DNA of 64,000 nt from Liquidambar formosana. Taxonomy: Eukaryota; Streptophyta; Magnoliopsida; Saxifragales; Altingiaceae. The DNA lies in NCBI GenBank assembly GCA_039720395.1, contig CM077823.1, positions 6,128,909 to 6,192,908 of the forward strand, in the 5' to 3' direction. Below are positions 55,452 to 64,000 of the stretch, one piece after another. The first letter of the stretch is position 1. Every line of letters begins with the position of its first letter. The notes under the pieces were generated by a model. It saw nothing but the letters and a program-made list of their open reading frames with translations. It searched no databases and had not been told where the DNA came from. Position numbers and translations under genes: made by a program.

Positions 55452-55564
55452 TATATATTCCATTTTCAACCTCATATTCTACGCCTCTCTGACTTGTCTC
55501 AATTTCAGTTAGTGTTCTTAATGTTGGAGACCTTCATTTTATGAGGTTGAAGATGGAATATATA
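55452..55564. other. Near-perfect 24-bp-stem hairpin
   Basis: The arms 55452-55475 and 55541-55564 are complementary over 24 bp with a single mismatch, separated by 65 nt. The arm ends with TCAACCTCAT and its complement starts ATGAGGTTGA. The size fits a small foldback transposon or a hairpin RNA precursor. Confidence 0.7.
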
Positions 55565-56738
55565 AAAGAGGAGGGGTTTACTCTATTTTATTATTATTTT
55601 TCTTGGGTTCAATACTCAAACCAATAATGACCATTATATTAGAAAGGAATTTATTGTTTTATTGGTCCTTATGTCCATGTGATTATAGATATGTTTTCAT
55701 CATTTCATGTTCAAATTTTTTTCTAATAACTTAGACATGTGACAGATGGTGAGTGTTGGTTTAGACCTCTTTAGTCCTGACCAGCTAGTAGGCATGAATA
55801 TGGATTTTTTTATTTTTTATTTTTTATTTTTGTTGATTTCAATGTTTTAAGTACGAATTATATCTTGGATTCCACCTGATTGTGATGCCGAAGGGTTTCA
55901 GGCAACACCTATGTAAGCTTCTTTGGATGTTAAAAAGGTCTATATGCTCGCAAACTTTCTAGTTTAATTTCCACGAAAGAACATGCCAAGGCTGCAGTTA
56001 AGCCATGGCTTTAAACACAATCTAGGATTCTTGTTGCTATTCCCAAACATCATCTATGCTAGTGGACTGCAGGCAAAACACCATGTGCTAGAAAATAGAA
56101 ATACATATGTTTCCATCATAATTTGTCAATTGATTGCCCAAACTGTTACATTCTTCTACTTTGTATTTTATAATTACCAAGAACTCTGTTTGGCGTTTGG
56201 TAGACTTAGATACTGAAAATGATACTAGAAACCCCAAATTATTGGTAGGATATACTTGTTTGGATAGAGAGAATGAAAGCTGACAGAAAGTGGCTTACTT
56301 TGTTTAATTTTTAGCACGCCACTTTCCACTAAATAATCTGGATATACTCATATACCAGATGCATGATCTTAATGTCTCATTTTTAGCAGGCCAGAAGTCT
56401 TTGTTGGATTTGTGCCATGACTCTTTTATTACCAGTTTGATGATTAGAGTGTCTAGCTTTAACTAGATTGGATATGTTACATCTGATGATTTGATTCCAT
56501 GTTATGATTATGAAATGTTTTATTTTAGAATTTAGAAATCAGGATCTTATATTCAGTTAGTTAAGCTCTTGTTTGTTTTCACTTGTTGTATAGTTAGCTT
56601 ATGATGTAACTTTCAACTTTGTAGTACTCTAAGTTGAGAGCTATTTTTCTTGTAGAAGGTTGAAAACAAACTTGTGTGAACAAAATAAATCCAATACAGT
56701 TGACTGCATGTTTTGGTGCTTTCATTTGTGATCTGCAG

Positions 56739-57011
56739 ATTTCTTTGGGCCTTCTTCTTGGTAGTGACTACTCAGAGGGAGTTCATGGGCTTGGTGCTGT
56801 AATTTAAAAGAACTCTCTTTTCAAGTTGGACAGAGTGCTTTTTTAATTTATTTACTTTAAATACCTGTTGTATATAATTGAATGTTTATCTTGTAGTGAT
56901 ATATATTGTGTTTAACTCTTGCTACAGGAGTCAACATGCCAGATTCGTAAGTCAGTTGGCGATGATGTTGTTCTTAAAAGAATTGCATCAGAGAGACTAG
57001 TTCTTAAATGA
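56739..57011 (+). pseudogene. XPG/RAD2-family nuclease fragment (SEND1/GEN1 type), two exons
   Basis: Exon 56739-56798 (after AG at 56737-56738) reads ISLGLLLGSDYSEGVHGLGA, the XPG-I region with the acidic SDY motif. The GT at 56799 joins in phase to 56928: ESTCQIRKSVGDDVVLKRIA then SERLVLK and TGA (57009-57011). The joined region gives the helix-hairpin-helix order of XPG nucleases (GLG-x-ES-x-CQI). Such enzymes cut branched or single-stranded DNA in repair. Other parts (XPG-N, catalytic Asp/Glu cluster, C-terminus) were not found, and the frame ends early, so it is a remnant. Confidence 0.65.
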
Positions 57012-57632
57012 GAGTACTCTCATTTGCAACGTAGTCAAAGAATTCAAGGAAACAGGGGCAAGTCCACAAGTATAATTACAAAGAGAATTGCTTAGAACTT
57101 GAATTGATAATTAATGGTGAGTTAAATGAAGCCTTCTATCAGTTTTCAAGTTTTAACATAAGCTACATTTGGTTCTTGGTTTCGGTTGTTATTCAGGATT
57201 TTGTTGAGCCTCAATAAGTTTGGGTCATTTGGTTCTTGGTTAGGGTTGCACGACATGCTGGCAACAACACTTCAGCCACCTTGGACGGTGGAGGTTTGGA
57301 ATGCCTTAGGCAGAAAATATATTGAGAAAGAAGATCGGCTGAAGGTGATATATCATGTTTGGGATATTCTATTTCTGAGAATATTGAACTTGATTCGCAC
57401 TTCATATGTATGAGTATGATATACTTCATCAAAAAAAATGTATGAGTATGATATGAAAAAATAAATATTTTTATTTTTGAAACGATTACATATGCCAGTG
57501 AATTCATTTGTATTGCTGAGTGGAACCCAGGTCACACTTGACTAACCAAAATTCATATATTATCTTTATAAATGAAAGTTTTTCAGCTATTAGGTTTCCA
57601 CAGCATATTGTACTGAGGGTTTTTTTTTCTAT
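57012..57632. other. No gene recognised
   Basis: A 75-codon ORF (57186-57413) contains LQPPWTVEVWNALGRKYIEK but has no family I can name. Otherwise AT-rich. Confidence 0.4.
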
Positions 57633-57803
57633 CTTTTTTTTTTTTTTTGTGTGTGTGTGTGTGTTTGTGTGCGTGGGGCATTGGGGGGGTGGATTGGAGT
57701 GAGGGAGGTGGGTTGGATTACAAAAATATAATTTTTTTGTAACATAATCTTGGACTTATGACCTCTCACAGCTTGAATCTCTCAAACCAACTGAGCTAGA
57801 AAT
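57633..57803 (-). mobile_element. Probable tRNA-derived SINE
   Basis: On the minus strand CTAGCTCAGTTGG (box A at 57787-57798) is followed by GAGATTCAAGCTG (box B, about 57770-57780). The far end runs into (AC)n and an A tract (T tract at 57634-57648 on the plus strand). No clear TSD, so the boundaries are approximate. Confidence 0.5.
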
Positions 57804-57990
57804 TGTTGGTTGATACCAAACTTATGTTACATAATTTAATTGTTGGCTAGTGCCATCTATCAATGATTGGGTACAGTAATGGAAATGTAACTTCCATGCA
57901 TTTGGGTAGCATATTGCTATGTTTCTAAACTCTAACTTCCACGAGCATGAATTTGTTAAATTCTCCCCTTACCATGGTTTAATAACTTTT

Positions 57991-58072
57991 TCTATTCTTC
58001 CTTTTATTGGCTCTTTGAGGTTAATTGCTTCTATTCTTCCTTTTATTGGCTCTTTGAGGTTAATTCCATTCA
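57991..58072. repeat. 41-bp tandem duplication
   Basis: CTATTCTTCCTTTTATTGGC and the following CTCTTTGAGGTTAATT occur twice in direct succession. Confidence 0.85.
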
Positions 58073-58324
58073 ATCCCAAACTTTAATGAATTTCTTCAAC
58101 TTTTGTTTTACCCAAATCTAAAAAGTTCAAATTTTATATTCTGCCATATGGTGCATAAAATTTAAAATAGCCATGTAGAGAGTTATTATGATGCTCAGCA
58201 ACACTAGCTTCTGTCATATGGGTATCCATCACTGTGTTGCATTGCTTCCTTAGTATCAAACCAATACCTGCCTTTGTATGTGTGTGTGCATGCGTTTTTC
58301 TGATCACGTATATTTTTCTGTTTT

Positions 58325-58403
58325 GCTGTCACTTGATTGGGATTCTGGAAAAACATACCTCTATCATTGTCATGTTTCTTCAGATGGAAATTATACATTC
58401 AAG
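58325..58403 (+). pseudogene. Possible exon remnant of RNA-dependent RNA polymerase (RDR3/4/5-like)
   Basis: A plus-strand frame reads DWDSGKTYLYHCHVSSDGNY then TFK, with a GT donor right after AAG (58403). The segment recalls the conserved N-terminal part of plant RDR gamma proteins as I remember it. No further exon (the GPYL/GDDNV region) or DFDGD catalytic motif was found, so the assignment is tentative and the left boundary arbitrary. Confidence 0.3.
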
Positions 58404-59712
58404 GTTTGTACGTCTTCATTTTTTCCAGCTGCAAGTGTTCTACGTGCAGAAGCTAATGGGATACACAAGGAAGCTATATTGTAGGTCCTCAATGATCGCT
58501 TGGCACTTGAGCTTTTGCCTGTATCAAATTATTTGATACTAAATTGTTTTAGCTTTTCCATAACGAATTGTCTAACTTCCTTTCTAAAAACTTCCTGGGT
58601 GGCATCAATTTACAGAAGTTCATGCAGATAGACATTTATGATGGCTTTAATAATCTGCATTTGCTTCTTATTGTAACTTTGGAGTTCAAATTCTTTGTTC
58701 ACGATAATCTTGTATTTTTCATGTTTATATATAGGTTCCTGCTTTTCTTTTGAGGAAAATGGACCTGCATTACCTCTCTAAATTTGACACATTAATGCGT
58801 AATTGTGTATAATATCAATAATAAATCAGTACTTAGAAGAACCTGTACGCACTATGTTCTTATTACTTTTCATGTTGCTTTGCTTATAGGAACAATCAAT
58901 TCTACTGTTGAGAATAATAGCTTTGGGTGCGAATGAGAGGTGTTTGCCTGTCATACTTATAACATCTAACAAGTGATTTTCGTCCTTGTTCAGCTAAGCT
59001 TCTTTTTGCTTGATCTTTATAGTAGTTTTTGTCATTAGCCTTTTTAATTTATTTTTAAAATCTTCATAACTATACAAAGGATATATATTTTGGCCTTCAC
59101 ATCTATTAATGATCATAGTTCTTTGTTAACATTTCACTTCTACTATCTTTTTAATGATAGTGAAGTGTTAGATTTGCCTCTTTCGATTAGGTTTAAACAT
59201 CTACTACTTTCTGATGTGCTCAGCTATTATTCATACCGAGCCAATATGGATTTTGGATTTCCAGATATCTTCATCTCCCATGAGGTATGCATCTTCAAAT
59301 ATATGACCATGTTGTGTGTATATGTGTTCTTTAGCTGTAGAGAATGGAATGGGGTTTGGTCTTGCCTTTACGCTTCACCATATTGGTAGCTTATAATGTA
59401 AGGACGGGTAGACCTCATCTGGGATAGTACCTTAAATGGTGATCGGAATTATAGAAGATCTCCTTCTGGAGTGTTTGGGGATTCTCTTTTTTCTTTTTAG
59501 AAAATCCAACAGAAAAGAAAGTGCCTCCCACTTGTATAAGCGCATCTGAGTTACTGCATTATTGCTATTTTGCGGTATAAGCAACACCGTCATTTTCCTG
59601 TTCTGCTAATAATTGTCACTCTTGGACTGTAATGGGTTCTTTCATGTTGTCTTGGTATTTATAAGCTCATGTTTCGCCTGATCAGTGTATGCCATTTGAT
59701 TAGAATGTATGT
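58404..59712. other. No gene recognised; one unassigned open segment
   Basis: 59160-59285 is open and exon-like (LDLPLSIRFKHLLLSDVLSY and MDFGFPDIFISHE, then a GTATGC donor-like site) but matches no family I know. The rest is AT-rich. Confidence 0.35.
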
Positions 59713-59855
59713 ATAGCCAACAGGCCTTGTGCCTAACGGCATGTCTTCCCCCTCAAGGGTGGAAGGGTTTTACTGGGGTTGTGGGTTCAACACCCCTTGG
59801 ATGCATGTGTCTCTTGCCTAGCCAAAAAAGAAAAAAAAAAGAAAAAAAAAAAAAA
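59713..59855 (+). mobile_element. tRNA-derived SINE
   Basis: GCCTTGTGCCTAACGGCATG contains a box A-like TGTGCCTAACGGC. TGTGGGTTCAACACC contains box B (GGTTCAACACC). It ends in an A-rich tail (59824-59855). A TSD is not convincing (TGTATGTATA vs TGTGCATATA, 7 of 10). Confidence 0.65.
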
Positions 59856-61270
59856 GGTGTGCATATACACAAATCTATTTCACTTGATTGGCTTTGCCGT
59901 CCTTTTGATGGGAATATGGGATATGTATAATATTTTGATAATTCTAATACATCTATCTCATTAATTTCATTTTGCTTGATCCTGAAGACCTTTGGATGGA
60001 GTCCATAAGAAGCATCTATCTCATTAATCTCATTAATTTCATTACTGCATTATTGCGTGTCTCATTAATTTGCACTTGATCAGCTGCTGTATTATTATCT
60101 TATTCACAGTGGTAGGATCTTACACGTGCATTGCCTTATTTATGCAATTATTTAGAGTTATCTGTATTAAATTTTGTACAGTAGGAACATTTTTATTAAA
60201 ATTGTTGTAGGACTATTAATGTACAAAGCTTGTCACAGTATATTTATACGTTTTTTATTTTGTTTGTTTGTTTGTGTTTTAATTTTATATTATTTATATA
60301 TTGCATTTCAATAATTTTTTTTATGAAGTATTTCAATAGATCTCCCAAGTCTAAACAATTATCCTTTCCCTGTCTAATAAGCGATGGATTTGATTCCAAT
60401 GAAGCACATTCATATCTTTCAAATTCATATTAGTTTTTTCCCCCCATATGTGAATTTGTGATATTTGGATGGGTTGGGCCATTTTCTAACTTGAATAAAC
60501 CTAAGATTTCATATGATTTACTGTCCTCGTTAGACCTTCTGTCTTGTCATAGGTCTTAGCCTCGTAGGCTTGCAATCATTTTGCAATGCTTGATGGTTAT
60601 TTAGAGACCTGGAGATGCAAAATCATACCCAACAATTCACATCATTCACAACTAGTTGACTATGTCCAGCAAATTTAAATGATCTTTGTTTGCTCAGATG
60701 CCATAAAGGGTTGAGAGTATTGAATGCAACAAGCCTCTCTCTATCTCTCTCTCTAAATATTTGAACATGTTCACATTGTTATTATCGGACTTGATCAGCT
60801 GTTTCATATTATTTAATGTTTGTCGTCTTTCTTTTCTCCTATTTATTTGTAACGAAAAGGAACCCTCGCAATGCGCGGGAATCACAACTCTGGGACAATG
60901 TTGTAGGTTTAACTTCCCACTCCTTATTAGGACCACCACTATTTACGTTTAATCTGGGCGTTAGTTGATACCAAGTGAAAGTTATACCCTGTTGGCAAAA
61001 AAGAAATGAAAGCAACTTATGTGTTAAAAAATATGAATATCTTAGAAAAATGCTAGTGATCCATAATATAATTTCCTAACCAGTAAAGACTTGTGTGATG
61101 TGTGGGAATTACAAATAAATATCATCAACTTAAATGCTTAGTGAAAGCGTGACAACTTATTTAAACAAATGCGAAAATTCAAAAGAATATAAGTTGAATG
61201 AAAAATATTTAATCATTGATTGAACTTTTGTCAAATATACTTTCAAAAACCCATCAAAATACAATAATTA
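59856..61270. other. No gene seen; AT-rich
   Basis: Repeated CTCATTAATTTCATT words at 59955-60070 and a CT tract at 60732-60755. ORFs are short. Confidence 0.5.
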
Positions 61271-62134
61271 TTTCTATAATGAACTAAGGCTGTGTTTGGT
61301 ACGTGGGTTAAGGGAATGGAATGGAATACTTATTCCATTGGTAAAAAAAAATGGAGTGTTTGTTTGCCAAAGGAACAGAATCCTTATTCTTTGAGATTGG
61401 CCAATGATGGAATAAGCATTCCACCCCCTACAAGAGAGAATGCTCACCAGCCAAAGAAAGAAAAAAGCAATGCCCATGGAGCCCACCCCCTGACAAAAAT
61501 CATTATTCCCTTCTCTTCTCATCTCATCTCATCACCATCTTTCTCTCTCTCTCTCTCTCTCACACACAAAAAATCATCTACAATTTCATATCTTTGGCTG
61601 TAGGAATTTTGTCGCTGTCGCTGATCTCATCGCCTTCATTGATCTTGTTGTCGACGCGAAGGGAAAGTCATTGTCGTCGTCGTTCTCATCACCGTCCCCA
61701 TTATCGTCATGCCTCCACAAAACGCCGTCATTGTGGCCGATCTGATCGCTGTCGTCATCCCAGCGCTGTCGCTGTCCTTGTCCTCATCTCTTCCCAGATC
61801 TACACCATGCTCTTCCAGATCTACAACTCAAGGAGCATAGCCAGCCCTTTTGGTTGTGGCAACCATGGCAACCCCGTCGATTACAACAGTTGTCGGATTG
61901 CCATGACAAAGATGAAAAGAAAAAAAAAAAAAAAAAACACGAGATTCGATCTTAATGATGATGATGACAATGGCCATAAAAAAAAATGGGTATGGATTTA
62001 GGATTTGGGTTTTGAGTTCATAGTTTTTGTTGATTTATTTTAGGTGGTTCTTTCGGGTTATGGTTCTCTGTTCTTGGCTAATTGTTTTTTGTGGAATGAA
62101 AATTATTAATTTAATTGTTTCTATAATGAACTAA
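61271..62134. other. Insertion-like segment between 17-bp direct repeats
   Basis: TTTCTATAATGAACTAA occurs at 61271-61287 and 62118-62134, with similar bases just outside (AATTA/AATTG). The 830 bp between begins GGCTGTGTTTGGTACG followed by GGAATGGAATGGAAT, a common start of plant repetitive elements. It then has a CT tract and a CGT-rich stretch resembling a processed 5' exon. The 135-codon ORF inside is Ser/Arg/His low-complexity and I do not accept it as a gene. Superfamily unresolved. Confidence 0.4.
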
Positions 62135-63799
62135 AGCTCTCATATGGGTGTGAGGGAATGGGGCGGTGGATTTTGAAATTTGAATGGGTTTCATATGGGT
62201 GTGAGGGAGAGAGAGGGAAAGAGAGGAGTATGAGAGGAGTTTACGTATCTGATGTGAGAGAGAGAGAGAGAGAGAGGAGAAGAAGGGCGTACGTGAAAGG
62301 AGGGGGAAAAAAAAATTCTGCTGACATCATCGTGTGGGCCCAAAGTGAATGAGAAAAGGAGATTTTAGAGGGAAGGACTAAGAGCTCGCCATCTCATCTA
62401 TTGATGAGGTCAGCAAAACTCTTAATTATAGTATTAGTATAGATTCCATATAAAACATGTAGTTTCTCAGTACATGTTAGGCAGGTCTTGAGGAGGATAT
62501 TTTATAAACTAATATTGCATTTAAAAAAGAATGATCAAAGGGTAAGGTTAGCCCAGTGAATGCAAGTGTGAAACTCAGTATATCACATATCTCGTTTATT
62601 GTTCTCATCTTTATTTACTATCTCCCATTTCCATGACACAAGTATAAATGAAATCATTTATCACTATCGTTTTCTAGGAAACTAATTTTATGGGAGACTG
62701 AGTAGTATTTTGTGCAACACGATAAGGACTTTCATGCCTCACCATCATAGTCAATGTGTCTCATATTTAATTAAACTTTATGCTACATAATTTATAATCT
62801 AATCACCCTCTTTTTCCTTTGACTGTAGGGTTATGGATGACAGGGGTAGTACATTTGAGGATATTATAGATGCATATTTAGCATTTTTGCAAGAAACTTG
62901 CTGCTCTAGAGCAACAAGTTTACATTTTATTTCATTTTGAACACATTTATTGTCTTCTTTCTACTTGTTAGCAATAATGAATCTATGGAGAAAAATACGT
63001 AGAATAATTATTTGACACATCGATAATGTATCAGGCTCAGGCATTATAATAAGTCCCACTTGAGTGGTCAATTCTTGCTGCTAGCATGAGCTTTTGTTTC
63101 CTGAATTAATGTGTCCATTGAAAATTTTCATTTTATTTATTTATTTATTTTTATATAGCTTTTGTTTGTCTAATAAGAACATCTCGTTGGTAGGTACCAC
63201 TTGCAAGCATGACGATGACAGTGTTAGTGGAGTAGTGATATGGTTGTAAGGGTGGTCGTGGTAATGGAGAGTTTATGAAGAGGTGGCATGGGAAGTATAG
63301 ATGTAGTTGTTTTGTCACCAATGTTGTGGGTAGTTGTTTTCTTTATCTTTTAGTTTGTGTTTTTCACATTTTGTGTTTATCTGCCTCTGTTGATTAGAAA
63401 TAAGGCGATTTTATGGTATGGAATATTGTGGTAGGTATATAACTAGCCTTTTAAGCTCTCTAATAATTTATTTGGTTGGTTATGGTATTACGAGTTGGGA
63501 GACTCATTCCTTTTTTCTTGAACATTACCTTTAGGGAGCTTTGTGTGTTTAGAGTTGCATGCATTTGAATTTAGGGGTTGTTTACATGTTATGTAGTTTG
63601 CTTATTTTCTGCACCATTATGTGGTTTAATCATTCTTCTTGATTCTTGATCTATTGCTATTAATTTAAGATGTTTAGGATTTTGTATGCTTTCAACGTAA
63701 TGCACTACCTTCTAAAGATTATATTTATCTTTTAGACAATTAAGTGCCACATAAATTCTTCCATCTTCAATTGAGCAAGTTCTAATTTTCTATTTGTAG
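62135..63799. other. No gene seen; GA-rich then AT-rich
   Basis: A (GA)n tract at 62253-62277 lies in a purine-rich stretch (62140-62400). The remainder is AT-rich with no recognised exon. Confidence 0.45.
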
Positions 63800-63877
63800 G
63801 ACTATGCCTCTTATATGAAAGGGAATTTGTTGTTTGAGCAAGATCAGAATTGGGATACTGCATTGATGAATTTTCAA
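63800..63877 (+). pseudogene. SRP68-like exon fragment (signal recognition particle subunit)
   Basis: After an AG at 63798-63799 the frame reads DYASYMKGNLLFEQDQNWDT then ALMNF. This matches the central helical repeat of plant SRP68 (A-Y-A-S-Y-M-K-G...LLFEQDQNW) as remembered. The expected following KSA appears one frame over (TTC AAG AGT GCC), implying a one-base insertion, and beyond that similarity is lost. SRP68 binds 7S RNA in the signal recognition particle. With the window ending 120 bp later and no other exon upstream, it looks like a remnant. Confidence 0.5.
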
Positions 63878-64000
63878 GAGTGCCAAGTGCATCCCCAATC
63901 TTTTTATATGTTACTATTATTCAGCTAACTTGATCAATAGGTTTCAAAGTTATAAAAATAATTTCATATGGAACCTTAAAAGGAATAAGCATTTTGTTGA

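Noticed and set aside
61594..62001. 135-residue ORF
   Set aside because: Ser/Arg/His-rich then poly-Lys translation of repetitive CGT and A tracts; no conserved motif and no splice context.
62158..62352. 64-residue ORF in a GA-rich stretch
   Set aside because: Low-complexity Glu/Arg/Gly content from a (GA)n microsatellite.

Overview
The window is nuclear DNA of a flowering plant, most likely a eudicot. The evidence is intron-containing genes of plant-specific families (a WAT1/UMAMIT transporter, an MBD4-like glycosylase) set in a dense, nested mixture of plant transposons: a Tat-lineage Ty3/gypsy element, an L1-type LINE, a TRIM, MULEs, hAT-like elements, Stowaway-like MITEs and tRNA-derived SINEs. 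I cannot name the species. No prokaryotic gene organisation, CRISPR array, rRNA gene or intact tRNA gene was seen.

Layout. 1-573 is the right part of a purine-rich terminal-inverted-repeat (TIR) element cut by the window edge. 574-3168 is a repeated segment (block A) that recurs at about 44046-47445 and 52768-53005 (blocks B and C). 3170-6881 holds a TIR element, a foldback and a palindromic satellite-like patch. 6882-27109 is one Tat-lineage LTR retrotransposon, about 20.2 kb, with both LTRs, an exact 5-bp target duplication, PBS, PPT, gag, protease, G-patch, RT, two RNase H domains and integrase. It also has two antisense ORFs and a small hydrophobic sense ORF. A hAT-type element (10845-12482) and a 2.7-kb solo LTR (22496-25208) are inserted in it.

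27859-41211 is the one apparently intact protein-coding gene, a seven-exon WAT1-related (EamA/UMAMIT) transporter of 392 residues. Its last intron is 9.57 kb and carries an antisense L1 LINE, which itself carries a 316-bp TRIM and a 517-bp LTR-like insertion. MITEs crowd exons 3 to 5. 42956-43422 holds only the last two exons of an MBD4-like DNA glycosylase gene.

44046-53005 is block B/C, expanded by four insertions that can be delimited against block A: a 1058-bp MULE-like element, a SINE, a 496-bp hAT-like element and a 5.3-kb MULE. The MULE carries a decayed transposase N-terminus, an antisense gene of the kind found with Ulp1 proteases, and many copies of a short palindrome. 53006-64000 is AT-rich and mostly non-coding, with short exon-like remnants (an XPG-family nuclease of the SEND1/GEN1 type, a possible RNA-dependent RNA polymerase exon, an SRP68-like exon), two SINEs and a clean hairpin.

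Functionally there is no gene cluster or pathway here. The interest lies in the order of insertions, in extra ORFs within the transposons, and in a host gene that keeps its frame and splice sites despite heavy intron invasion. Element ends, TSDs, splice sites and motifs were read directly. Identity levels and family names are judgements by eye without database support.
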